From positions 142,996-206,995 of the forward strand of contig NZ_CP036264.1 of the NCBI RefSeq assembly GCF_008035925.1: a stretch of 64,000 nucleotides of DNA, written 5' to 3'. The notes below the pieces were generated by a model. That model did no database searches, was not told the origin of the DNA, and saw only the letters and a list, made by a program, of their open reading frames with translations. Positions 33,592 to 41,966 of the stretch are shown here, in pieces. The translations under genes and the position numbers were made by a program. This DNA is from Stieleria maiorica. GTDB taxonomy: Bacteria; Planctomycetota; Planctomycetia; Pirellulales; Pirellulaceae. Positions within the stretch are counted from its first letter, which is position 1, and each line of letters begins with the position of its first letter.

Positions 33592-35298
33592 CTAAAAGAG
33601 TGTCGTCGCGATCGGCTGATGCAGGAAATGGGCGTTCAACCACGGTTTATGCTGCGTGACCAACAAACAGCGAAGCACCAACGCTTGCTTGACGTCTTCG
33701 ATCGGCCAGACCTGAACCTCGGTCGGTTCGAATTTGCTCCAACCTTCACTGACTTGGATCTGTCGCAGCCGTGCGGCGATGTCGGTCGTCTGGCCGATGA
33801 ACAGGACGGAATCGGGATCGGAGATTGCATACACGCCCGCGACCGGTTGTTCGTCACAGTTGCTGAGATACGAATCGATGGTTTCCGCTGCCGGCGGGAC
33901 TTCGCCGGCGAATTCGGCGGCGCGTTTCTTGACCGCCCGCGTGATTTTGTCCGCCGTTGCGATCCGCCGAAAGTGCCAGAGCGCGGTGCGATAATCGATC
34001 TCCGAATGGTCGTCGCCGAATAGTTTGGCGATTCCGTCAAACTCCGCCGCGGCGTCGGGGGTGCAGAGGATCTGTTCCAGGTCCAAGGCGTAATCGACCG
34101 ATAGCATTTGGAAGGCGATTTCAGCGGCATCGCAGCACGGCAAGATGGTCTTCAGCGAGAGCTTTTTGTGTTTGCCTTCGCCGTCGAGTTGCCCCAGATT
34201 GGAAAGCTGCAACAGAAACTCGTTCCACGTTCGCGCGTCGCCGAGCAGTTTGGCGTCCTTGCAATCTCGCACGAACAGCGCGTTGCGGATCGGGTCGAAC
34301 AACAATTCTTCGGCGCTGTGGTTTTTGGAGACGGCCGCAAAGGCGGCTTGGATGACGCTCCGGTTGCGGTCATCCAAGGGGATCACGGGGCGACCGTCGC
34401 GGAACTCGGTGCGTTTCTTTCCGTTGGACGTCGTCGGGGCGCTCTTGATCGGGTCGGCCGGGCCGTCCAGCGGGTCACCGGACTTGCAGGCCGACAATCG
34501 CTCGCTGATCCTCGTGGCGTAGTCCTCGGACAATTCGATGCCCATGAATCGACGCCCCAGTTTCTTGGCGACCACCAACGTCGTGCCGCTGCCACCGAAC
34601 GGGTCCAGCACCAGGTCGCCGGGGTTGCTGGAAACGCGGATGATCCGGCCGAGCAACTGTTCGGGCATCTGGCATCCGTGGAAACCTTCGCGCTCCTTGA
34701 AGGTCCCCGCGACGCGGGCGAAATACCAGGTGTCGTGCGAGGGACTGAATCCCAACTGGGGCGCATCTTGGGGACGCAGAATCCAGGTGTTGTCCGGCAG
34801 CCGTCCTTTGGTGTTGGCACGGGCATCGGCGTAAACCAACTGCCGTGCCGACGGAACACGCACCATCGGGTTGTCACCGTTGAAGGTGAATTGCTCGGGG
34901 TCTTTGACAAAGTGAAACAGGTGCGTGTGCGATCGGCTGAATCCACGGACGCAGTTCACCCCGAACGTGTAGTACCAAATGATCCATGACCGACAAGAGA
35001 AACCGATCTCTTGGGACAACAGTTTTAGTTCGGCGGCGTATTCATCGCCGATCGCCAACCAGAACGATCCGTCCGGTTTGAGCGCTTGGTGAACACCGCT
35101 GATCCAGCCGCGACAAAAGTCCAAGTAATCGGTGTGTGATTGCTGGTCGTCGTAAACATCGTAGCTGTACCCGATGTTGAAAGGTGGGTCGGCGAAGACA
35201 AGATCGACCGATCCGGGTTGGATCTGGGCCAGCTTTTCGATGCAGTCGCCCCGGTGGATCTGATTGGCCGCAAGCGCGACGGTGGAGGTCTCGGTCAT
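33592..35298 (-). CDS. Beta-class DNA methyltransferase fused to a GIY-YIG-like domain
   Basis: The product has 568 residues from ATG 35296-35298. Residues 1-275 are an N6-adenine/N4-cytosine methyltransferase with catalytic motif IV DPPF (37-40) ahead of the AdoMet motif DPFGGSGTT (232-240), the beta-class order. Residues 280-470 are an unassigned helical region. Residues 488-555 look like a GIY-YIG fold: GVY (488-490), LFIG (499-502), R510 and a final HKPWLN. The residue expected to be the catalytic Glu is R543, so nuclease activity is doubtful. No restriction endonuclease is adjacent, so it is probably a solitary methyltransferase. Recognition sequence unknown. Confidence 0.86.
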   Translation of the reverse strand: MTETSTVALAANQIHRGDCIEKLAQIQPGSVDLVFADPPFNIGYSYDVYDDQQSHTDYLDFCRGWISGVHQALKPDGSFWLAIGDEYAAELKLLSQEIGFSCRSWIIWYYTFGVNCVRGFSRSHTHLFHFVKDPEQFTFNGDNPMVRVPSARQLVYADARANTKGRLPDNTWILRPQDAPQLGFSPSHDTWYFARVAGTFKEREGFHGCQMPEQLLGRIIRVSSNPGDLVLDPFGGSGTTLVVAKKLGRRFMGIELSEDYATRISERLSACKSGDPLDGPADPIKSAPTTSNGKKRTEFRDGRPVIPLDDRNRSVIQAAFAAVSKNHSAEELLFDPIRNALFVRDCKDAKLLGDARTWNEFLLQLSNLGQLDGEGKHKKLSLKTILPCCDAAEIAFQMLSVDYALDLEQILCTPDAAAEFDGIAKLFGDDHSEIDYRTALWHFRRIATADKITRAVKKRAAEFAGEVPPAAETIDSYLSNCDEQPVAGVYAISDPDSVLFIGQTTDIAARLRQIQVSEGWSKFEPTEVQVWPIEDVKQALVLRCLLVTQHKPWLNAHFLHQPIATTLF

Positions 35299-35373
35299 GG
35301 GGCCCAGTAGGAAAAGCCGGTAATGCGTGTCACGAGTACATGCTTCGAAATCGATGCGATCATGCTAGCCGTT

Positions 35374-35485
35374 TACCACAGCTCAATTCGCGGATTTGTA
35401 TCGTAGCGGAAGCCGCCAAGGCTTTCGGTCCCCCGGTGCGGCGTCGTCGCGACAGAGCGAAACTTTGACGAGTTCCGCTAGCGAA
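35374..35485. repeat. CAGCTCAATTC motif plus two facing hairpins
   Basis: It begins with TACCACAGCTCAATTCGCGG and ATT (35374-35396), also seen at 19279. It continues with hairpin GGAAGCC-gccaa-GGCTTTC (35408-35426) and, inverted, GAAACTT-tgac-GAGTTCC (35458-35476). The two hairpins face each other. The region 35299-35571 otherwise shows no gene. Confidence 0.72.
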
Positions 35486-35571
35486 ACACCGAGCCGCGGC
35501 GGAGCACTAGTCTACGATTCGTTCCCCGATCGCGCCAGTGCCCGACTGCCCGCCATCACGCCCGCAGTGCG

Positions 35572-36714
35572 TTAAATCCGGATGACGTATTGGCCGCTTT
35601 GGCGGCGGATCAGGTGTCGGATCTCCAGCACGCTGATGGTCGCCATGACCTGGTGGGCCGGCAATCCGCTGCGGGCGATCACCTGATCGATCAACGTGGG
35701 GGAGGCGTCGACCGATTCCAGCACGGTGCGTTCGAGTTCGTTGAGTTTCAGTTCGGCCGGATTCCGCACTTCGTGACCGTCGTCGGTTTGCACGCTGCGA
35801 GCCATCGGCCCCAGCGATTCCAGGACGTCGTCGACGGTCTGGACCAGCGTCGCGCCGTCGCGGATCAGTTGGTTTGCCCCTCGGGAGGCCCGACTGGTCA
35901 CCGCACCGGGAAGCGCCAGGACGTCGCGGCCGAGTTCGCCGGCCAGCCGGGCGGTGATTAACGAGCCGCTGCGGTCAGGGGCTTCGATCACCAGGGTTGC
36001 CAGCGAGAGCGCGGCGATGATTCGGTTGCGTTGGGGGAACATGCCGCCGCGCGGTTTGGCGTCGGGGGCATATTCGCTGATCACCGCGCCGTCGGCGGCG
36101 ATCGCGTCGGCCAAGCCGACATGCTCGGGCGGATAGATTTTTCCCAGTCCCCCGCCCAACACGGCGATCGTTCGCCCGCCGGCAGACAAGGCCCCCTCGT
36201 GTGCCGCCGCGTCGATCCCACGCGCCATCCCGCTGACCACCGTCACGCCGGCTTTGGCCAATCCGTATGCGAGACGATCCGCTTGGCGGGTCCCGTAGGC
36301 CGTCGCGTGTCGGGTGCCGACAATCGCAACGGCCAACTCGTCTGCATCAGTCAGCCGGCCGCGGGCGAACAAGATCGGCGGAGCGTCGTGCAGGTCTTCC
36401 AGCGGTCGTGGGTAGCCGCGGTGGCCTTTGCGAAGCAAATCACAGTCGTGGTCGCGACACCACTGGACGATCGAGTCGGTGTCCACGTGGTGCGACGCCG
36501 TGCGAATCGTGTGGATCAGTTTCGGCCCCACGCCTGGGACGACGGCCAGTCGTCCTGGATCGGCGTCCAACACCTGTTGTGGCGAACCGAGTGCGTCGAT
36601 CAGCGCGGTCAGGGTTCGCGGTCCGATGCCCGGCAGCATCGCCAGCCGAAGGGTGCTGATCGTGTCCGCATCGATCCCCGGATTCTCTGTCGATGTGAGT
36701 TCGGGTCCGTCCAT
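35572..36714 (-). CDS. dprA: DNA-processing protein DprA
   Basis: The product has 380 residues from ATG 36712-36714. A helix-hairpin-helix N-terminus (LAMLPGIGPRTLTALIDALG and VVPGVGPKLIHTI) precedes the Rossmann-like DprA domain with AIVGTRHATAYGTRQA, SGMARGIDAAAHEGAL, AVLGGGLGKIYPPEH and FPQRNRIIAALS. A C-terminal winged helix (ERTVLESVDASPTLIDQVIA) completes the standard architecture. It loads RecA onto incoming single-stranded DNA in transformation. It starts 37 bases after the stop of the phosphatase gene, in the same direction. No competence pilus genes are in the window. Confidence 0.95.
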   Translation of the reverse strand: MDGPELTSTENPGIDADTISTLRLAMLPGIGPRTLTALIDALGSPQQVLDADPGRLAVVPGVGPKLIHTIRTASHHVDTDSIVQWCRDHDCDLLRKGHRGYPRPLEDLHDAPPILFARGRLTDADELAVAIVGTRHATAYGTRQADRLAYGLAKAGVTVVSGMARGIDAAAHEGALSAGGRTIAVLGGGLGKIYPPEHVGLADAIAADGAVISEYAPDAKPRGGMFPQRNRIIAALSLATLVIEAPDRSGSLITARLAGELGRDVLALPGAVTSRASRGANQLIRDGATLVQTVDDVLESLGPMARSVQTDDGHEVRNPAELKLNELERTVLESVDASPTLIDQVIARSGLPAHQVMATISVLEIRHLIRRQSGQYVIRI

Positions 36715-36751
36715 GGCGATGTGGACTCAGCTGCAGGGATTGAAAGCGCGT

Positions 36752-37411
36752 TTACAACAAGATATCGGGTCGCTCGGTGTCCGGGGGGCTGCTTGCCGCC
36801 AAGGGTTCTTCAATCGCCGGGAAAAGGCCTGCTTCGCTTTCTGCCGCTTTGAGTGCCGCCTGGAATTGTTGGACGACCGGGCGGCTTGCCAGTTTCGGAT
36901 TGATGTGCGGGCGAGCGTCCAGCAGGTGAGTCTGCGCCTGCTCGGCCGTCATGCCGCCGTACTTGATCAACCAGCACATCGCGATCGTCGCGCTGCGGGC
37001 ACGGCCTGCTTTACAGTGAATGTAAACACTGTCGTTTTGCAGTTTGTACTTTTGTATGAACTCGACGGCGGCTTCCACATCGCGCAATTGCGGGTGCGTG
37101 AAATCGGTCGTCGGGATGTGCAGTTGCTCGATGCCGTGTTGTTCGTACTGCAGCATCGGGCCTTTGTACTCTTCGCAGGTGTTGACCACCGCACGCACGC
37201 CTTCACCACGCAGCGATGCGACGTCACCGGCAAAGGGATACGCACCGACGATCACGTGGCTGTCGATGCGGTCCCACCAGTGGCGAAGATGCAACACGCG
37301 GCCCAGAAGAAAGTTCCAGGCGAGCGTCGGCCAGAAAACGATGCGGGCGTAAAGTCGAGCGAGCAAGGTGACGACGAAGGGTAGTTGGTGCGAACGGCCA
37401 GACCGGTCCAC
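36752..37411 (-). CDS. Membrane-associated dual-specificity protein phosphatase
   Basis: The product has 219 residues from GTG 37409-37411. The active-site loop HCKAGRARSAT fits H-C-x-x-G-x-x-R-S of cysteine-dependent phosphatases, and the upstream general-acid region reads IPTTDFTHPQLRDVEAA. The overall pattern (HVIVGAYPFAGDVASLRGEG, VRAVVNTCEEYKGP) is that of the PTPMT1-like group, some of which dephosphorylate phosphatidylglycerophosphate. The N-terminus (LPFVVTLLARLYARIVFWPT) is hydrophobic and may attach it to the membrane. Substrate (lipid phosphate or phosphoprotein) not decidable. Upstream of dprA in a likely operon. Confidence 0.85.
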   Translation of the reverse strand: MDRSGRSHQLPFVVTLLARLYARIVFWPTLAWNFLLGRVLHLRHWWDRIDSHVIVGAYPFAGDVASLRGEGVRAVVNTCEEYKGPMLQYEQHGIEQLHIPTTDFTHPQLRDVEAAVEFIQKYKLQNDSVYIHCKAGRARSATIAMCWLIKYGGMTAEQAQTHLLDARPHINPKLASRPVVQQFQAALKAAESEAGLFPAIEEPLAASSPPDTERPDILL

Positions 37412-37503
37412 GATTCTACCGCATCAATCGGAAAACGATAATCGCGGGGACCACGTTTTGACACGCTGACTCCCGTCGCCGCCTCGACGAAACCCAGCGC
37501 GCC

Positions 37504-39051
37504 CTACTCGGCGATGCAATACAGTGCCGATCCGCTGCGGAGATAAAGTCTGCCGTCGCTGACCGCCGGTGATCCGGAAAAGCCCGAATCATCGGTCAGC
37601 GTGTTGGTTTGTCGCAGTTCCATTTCGGGCGTCGCGCCAACGACATAGACTTCGCCGCCGGGTGCAACGACGTAGATCTTGCCGTCGGCCAGCACGGGCG
37701 TCGCGTATTCTTGGTTGCGTCGATCACCGAACCCGCCGCGACCCCCGCCGCCTCCAGGACGACCGCCGAATCCGCCGCCGGGACCACCTCCGGGACCGCC
37801 AAAGCCGCCCCGCCCGCGGCCTCCATCTCGCTCCCCATCACCGCCCCGATCACGGTCATCGCTCCGATCACGGTCACCGCCGGGGCCGCCGAAACCGCCG
37901 CCGGGGCGACCTCCGCCGCCGCGGTTCCCGCCGCCACCACGACTGGCGGCCAGCCGTTTTTGGTTGACCCGCTCGCCGGTTTTCGCGTCATAGCAGCTCA
38001 GTACACCGCTATTGAAGACGTACAGGTGGCCATCGTGGTGGATCGGGGTCGCGAATCGACACGGGATATTGGCATCCCAGACCACGTGCGATTCATTGAC
38101 GTCACCCTTGCCCCCCGCCTTAACCGCTACTGCTTCACCGCTGCGACCACCCACTGCAACCACGACGTCGTCGATCACGATCGGGCTGGCCGAGGCGGTG
38201 TTGTCGGTGGTGCCCCGTGAATACCAACGCAATTTTCCGGTTTCGGGGTTCAGCCCCCAGACTTCGCCCGGGACGGTGATCACCAAATCGGTGCGGTCCG
38301 CGGCTTTGACCAGATTCGGCGTGCTCCACGTGCTGGCCAAATCGCCAGCGGGCGTGTTCCACACTTCTTTTCCAGTGGCCGCGTCAAAGGCGAACAGGGA
38401 TTCGCTTTCGTCCGACGCATTGACGATCACCAGGGTCTGCGCGTCCGATTGATAAACGATCGGGCTGGACGCCGAACCCCAGCGTTGCTGGCCGCTGCCG
38501 GTGCCGACGCTGTTTCGCCAGATTTCGTTGCCCTCCAAATCAAACGCGATCACGCCGCTTTTGCCGAAGAAGGCGAACACGTGTTTACCGTCGCTGGTCG
38601 GCGTATGGCTGGCGTAGCCGTGGGCGGGGACTCCCATCCCGCTGTAGGGATCTTCGGGTTGGACGGCATCGATCGTCTTGCTCCACAGCAGGTCGCCGGT
38701 CACCGCGTCGTAACAGGACAGGTGACGTTTCAGATCCTCGATCTTTTCGTCTTCACCGCCGGTGCCGTAGCCCGAGTAGCTGGTCACAAAGACCTTTCCG
38801 GCGACGACGATCGGGCTGGAAACCCCTTGGCCGGGCAGGTCGGCTTTCCATTTGACGTTTTCGTTGTCGCTCCAGGTTTCGGGGACTTGTGTCGAATCGG
38901 GACTGATCGAATTGCCTTGGGGGCCCAGGAATCGTCGCCATTCCGCCGCGCCGGCTGCCGACGCGACGACCAGACTTCCTGTTAGAACGACGGCGGGGAC
39001 CAAGGGGCGCCGAAAGATCCACCCACGTTGGTGGCGAGTTTGGTCGGTCAT
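37504..39051 (-). CDS. Secreted PQQ-like beta-propeller protein with Gly-rich insert
   Basis: The product has 515 residues from ATG 39049-39051, preceded by CGGGAGC. An Arg-containing signal sequence (residues 1-36, ending VASAAGAAEWRRFLGPQGN) is followed by blades of a PQQ-type propeller: SPIVVAGKVFVTSYSGYG, LSCYDAVTGDLLWSKTI, VIAFDLEGNEIWRNSV, FAFDAATGKEVWNTPAG, WGLNPETGKLRWYSRG. Residues 370-446 interrupt the last blades with low-complexity Gly/Arg/Asp (RGGGGNRGGGGRPGGG, then DRDRSDDRDRGG). The blades resume with ATPVLADGKIYVVAPGGEVY and end LYCIAE. This WRRFLGPQGNS-type family is very frequent in planctomycetes and lacks known quinone-enzyme residues. Function unknown. Confidence 0.9.
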   Translation of the reverse strand: MTDQTRHQRGWIFRRPLVPAVVLTGSLVVASAAGAAEWRRFLGPQGNSISPDSTQVPETWSDNENVKWKADLPGQGVSSPIVVAGKVFVTSYSGYGTGGEDEKIEDLKRHLSCYDAVTGDLLWSKTIDAVQPEDPYSGMGVPAHGYASHTPTSDGKHVFAFFGKSGVIAFDLEGNEIWRNSVGTGSGQQRWGSASSPIVYQSDAQTLVIVNASDESESLFAFDAATGKEVWNTPAGDLASTWSTPNLVKAADRTDLVITVPGEVWGLNPETGKLRWYSRGTTDNTASASPIVIDDVVVAVGGRSGEAVAVKAGGKGDVNESHVVWDANIPCRFATPIHHDGHLYVFNSGVLSCYDAKTGERVNQKRLAASRGGGGNRGGGGRPGGGFGGPGGDRDRSDDRDRGGDGERDGGRGRGGFGGPGGGPGGGFGGRPGGGGGRGGFGDRRNQEYATPVLADGKIYVVAPGGEVYVVGATPEMELRQTNTLTDDSGFSGSPAVSDGRLYLRSGSALYCIAE

Positions 39052-39173
39052 GGCAGAACAGCTCCCGAGCAGAAGAAAATGGAGAAGAAGAACCCGCAGA
39101 GTGCGGTCAGCGCAACTAAACCCCGACCAGACAGAGAAGTTTCGAAGGATCAGCGTCGTCCCGCCCCGCAACC

Positions 39174-39576
39174 GGGGACAGACCCCGGCGAAATGCTCGC
39201 AAAGCTCCGGTGGGGACAGACCCCAGGAGGATCACGATCCGGGGACAGACCCCGGCGGAGCGGGGACAGACCCCGGGCGAATGCTGACCCCGGGCGAATG
39301 CTTGCAACGCCCTGAATCGGGGACAGACCCCGCGAGAATTGCTAGCTGAATGTGCCCACGGATGGCAAAGCGTACCCACGGATAGGTCGCGGCAGGGGAT
39401 CCGTGGGTACGCCCTGCCATCCGTGGGTTCTCTCTCCGTCAGCCGAATCCCTTAGGGACAGGTCCCGATCCCGTGGGGACAGACCCCGATCCGTTGGGGA
39501 CAGACCCCGGCGGAATGCTGACCCCGGCGGAATGCTCAGTCGGGGACAGACCCCGAGGCAAGCGGGGACAGACCCC
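39174..39576 (+). repeat. Array of GGGGACAGACCCC palindromes (nine exact copies)
   Basis: Exact 13-base copies start at 39174, 39212, 39241, 39262, 39319, 39475, 39496, 39542 and 39564, plus a variant GGGACAGGTCCC at 39455. All face the same way and spacing is irregular (8-144 bases between copies). Several are followed by GCG(A/G)AATGCT, which itself repeats (39279, 39295, 39512, 39528). The GGGG/CCCC ends can pair around ACAGA. The array fills the divergent intergenic space between the PQQ-propeller gene and the thioredoxin-like gene, where no protein-coding ORF is credible. Confidence 0.92.
39355..39427. repeat. 29-bp near-perfect inverted repeat with 15-base loop
   Basis: Left arm 39355-39383 and right arm 39399-39427 are complementary at 27 of 29 positions. 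Each arm contains CCCACGGAT twice (or its complement), so shorter alternative pairings are possible. It sits inside the GGGGACAGACCCC array, between its fifth and sixth exact copies. Confidence 0.9.
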
Positions 39577-39810
39577 GGTGGAGTGGGGCGGAGGATTCTC
39601 GGCTTCGGGGGTCGCGTGTCGGGGATTGGCGGTCAAAAACCATTCCAAAGGTCGTGAATTGCACTCTGCTGCTGATCCGGTGGTTCGTAGAATGTTTGGG
39701 CAATGAAGAAACCTGACTCCCAATCCCTGCCTGATTCTCACGCCCCGACCGGCGGAATCGAAGCCTCCTCACCCACCGTTACTCCCCCCGCACCTCTCAA
39801 GATCTCACTG

Positions 39811-40974
39811 ATGAAACGTATCGCCCTGTTTGCCGTTTGTTGTGCCGTTGTCGCCGCGTTGACTTTGCGACCGGCCGAAGCCGAACCCTCGCTCGGGATC
39901 GGATCGAAAGCTCCCGCATTGGACATCGAGCACTATTTCCACGAAGACGACACGCGTGTGTCCGAATTCAAAGCGGGCAATGTCTACGTCGTCGAATTCT
40001 GGGCCACTTGGTGTGGACCCTGCATCGCCAGCATGCCGCACCTGGCCGAGTTGCAAACCAAACATCGCAATGACGGCGTCCAAATCATCAGTATTTCGGA
40101 TGAGACGGTCGATGAAGTCGAAGCTTTGCTGGCAAAACCCTATCCCGGCAAAGACGTCTCGTTCGCCGAAGTCACCCTGCCGTACACGCTGACGACCGAC
40201 CCTGACGGATCGACCCAACGCGATTACATGGAAGCCGCCGGCCAGAACGGCATCCCGACGTCATTCCTGGTCGGCAAGACGGGTATCATCGAATGGATCG
40301 GCCACCCGGGTGAACTGGAAGAGCCGCTGGGGGCCGTTCTGAACGACAGCTGGGACCGCGAAGCCTTTAAAGCGGAAATCGAACGCGAGCAAAAGTTCCA
40401 GGAAATCCTTCAAGGGCTGGATCAACTCGCCGGTCGTGGACGGTTCGACGAGGCCAGCAAAATGCTCGCCGACCAAATCGCCGAGACCGACGACGCGGAC
40501 TTGAAAGAACGGCTGACCACGGTTCAACGCGTCGTCCAGCCGCAATTCAACTTCCTGTCCGGCAATCCGACCGAAGCCGACTTTGCGTTCTATCGAGAGG
40601 AACGCAAGGCGACCGAGGGGAATCCCCAAGCGTTGTTCCGCCACGCGATGACGCTTTACAACATCGTTCAAAACGGTGGAAAGATCGGACCGCTCGGCGG
40701 CGAAGTGATCGAAGCGCTGCGAAAGGAAATGGAAAACATCGAAGACGACGGCAAGGTCGCGATGCTGGAACTGATCGCGCGGTTGCATGCGGTCGAGGAG
40801 CGTTGGGACGAAGCCATCAAAGCCGCCGAACAAGGCGTGGAGCTTGCCGACGGGGTTTCGCGAAGCCAAAAGCAACGCATGTCGCTGTTGTTGGAGGATT
40901 TGAAGTCCAACCTGGAACAGGAATCGGACGGCGATTCAAAGAGCGATTCGGAAGAACCCGCAACCGAAGAGTGA
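39811..40974 (+). CDS. Secreted thioredoxin-like (TlpA-type) protein with helical tail
   Basis: The product has 387 residues from ATG 39811 (MKRIALFAVCCAVVAALTLR), where a signal peptide begins; ATG 39703 would add 36 Ser/Pro-rich residues. Residues about 27-175 are a TlpA/ResA thioredoxin fold with the redox motif WATWCGPC and the cis-proline region GIPTSFLVGKTGII. The remaining 210 residues are helical, TPR-like (EASKMLADQIAETDDADLKE, RLHAVEERWDEAIKAAEQGV), and end in an acidic Ser/Glu tail. It is likely a periplasmic disulphide reductase. The UbiA gene starts 4 bases after its stop. Confidence 0.88.
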   Translation: MKRIALFAVCCAVVAALTLRPAEAEPSLGIGSKAPALDIEHYFHEDDTRVSEFKAGNVYVVEFWATWCGPCIASMPHLAELQTKHRNDGVQIISISDETVDEVEALLAKPYPGKDVSFAEVTLPYTLTTDPDGSTQRDYMEAAGQNGIPTSFLVGKTGIIEWIGHPGELEEPLGAVLNDSWDREAFKAEIEREQKFQEILQGLDQLAGRGRFDEASKMLADQIAETDDADLKERLTTVQRVVQPQFNFLSGNPTEADFAFYREERKATEGNPQALFRHAMTLYNIVQNGGKIGPLGGEVIEALRKEMENIEDDGKVAMLELIARLHAVEERWDEAIKAAEQGVELADGVSRSQKQRMSLLLEDLKSNLEQESDGDSKSDSEEPATEE

Positions 40975-40978
40975 ATCG

Positions 40979-41965
40979 TTGACCGCTGAGCCAACTCCAC
41001 CGCATCCGCCTTCCCAACGCCCGCTCCTGGCCTGGATGCAACTGGTTCGTCTGCCCAACGTGTTCACGGTGTTGGCCGACGTGGGGGCGGCGTTCCTGTT
41101 GGTCGCCGGCGGGCCGGCACCGCCGGTGCGGTTCGCGCTGGTGCTCGCCGCCGGCGTCGCGCTCTATTGGGCCGGCATGGTCCTGAACGATGTTTTCGAT
41201 TTGGAGAAAGACAAGGCGGAGCGGAAAATGCGGCCGATCGCCAGTGGCGCGATCTCGGTCAACACCGCTAAGTCCGCCGGTTGGGCGTTTTTGATTCTGG
41301 GTGTGTTGTTGGCATCGGCATCGGGATACGTGCCTGCCGCCGGTCACGCGACGACCTGGTTGCCGGCGGCGATCGCGGTGGCGTTGGCCGGATTGATTGT
41401 GGCCTATAACGGGCCGCTCAAACCGACGCCGATCGCGCCGGCGGCGATGGGCGGCTGCCGCGTGCTCAGCTTTCTCTTGGGCGCGTCTCCCCTGTTGGAG
41501 CTCGCCGAAGGGATGCCGCTTGTTCCGCGACACGTCCTGGCCATCGCGCTGGGATTCGGTGTGTACGTGATGGGAATCACCACGGTGGCCCGCGACGAAG
41601 CGGTCGGCGGTCACTTGGTCAACCTGCGGACCGGCTTTGTCGTGATGCTGATCGGCGGTGTGATGTTGGCACTGGCACCCGGATTTGCTCCGCCGGAAAC
41701 CCGCGCCTCTTGGACGGTGCCGTCGGCGGGTCAGTTCGGAATGTTGATCGGGTTGATTCTGTTTCCGATTTTTCTGCGCGGGTTGCGGGCCCAAATGAAT
41801 CCCGAACCGGCGGTGATCGGAAATCTGATTCGGATCAGCATTTTGACGATCATCCCGTTGTCGGCGGCGTTCGCGTTTTTGGGTGCCGGACCGGTCTGGG
41901 CCGTGATCGTCTTTGCGCTCGTCGCCCCGGCGTTGTTGCTTGCGACGCGATTGCGGGTGACGTGA
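40979..41965 (+). CDS. UbiA-family prenyltransferase
   Basis: The product has 328 residues from TTG 40979, with GAAGAG about 8 bases upstream inside the preceding gene end. The first Asp-rich motif NDVFDLEKDKAERKMRPIAS (N-D-x-x-D-x-x-x-D) is typical of UbiA enzymes that bind prenyl diphosphate through magnesium. About eight membrane helices follow. The second motif is weak: GITTVARDEAVGG fits the region (R-D-E) but not the classical D-x-x-x-D exactly. It is an integral membrane aromatic prenyltransferase; the acceptor is unknown. Its neighbours are a redox protein and a TIM-barrel protein rather than quinone-pathway genes. Confidence 0.88.
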   Translation: MTAEPTPPHPPSQRPLLAWMQLVRLPNVFTVLADVGAAFLLVAGGPAPPVRFALVLAAGVALYWAGMVLNDVFDLEKDKAERKMRPIASGAISVNTAKSAGWAFLILGVLLASASGYVPAAGHATTWLPAAIAVALAGLIVAYNGPLKPTPIAPAAMGGCRVLSFLLGASPLLELAEGMPLVPRHVLAIALGFGVYVMGITTVARDEAVGGHLVNLRTGFVVMLIGGVMLALAPGFAPPETRASWTVPSAGQFGMLIGLILFPIFLRGLRAQMNPEPAVIGNLIRISILTIIPLSAAFAFLGAGPVWAVIVFALVAPALLLATRLRVT

Positions 41966-41966
41966 G

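Noticed and set aside
39174..39576. CRISPR array
   Set aside because: The repeat is only 13 bases, spacers range from 8 to 144 bases, spacer-like parts are themselves repeated, and no cas genes are present.
39028..39741. Short ORFs rich in G-T-D-P-G or G-S-V-P in the palindrome array
   Set aside because: They are translations of the GGGGACAGACCCC unit in different frames on both strands, with no ribosome sites.
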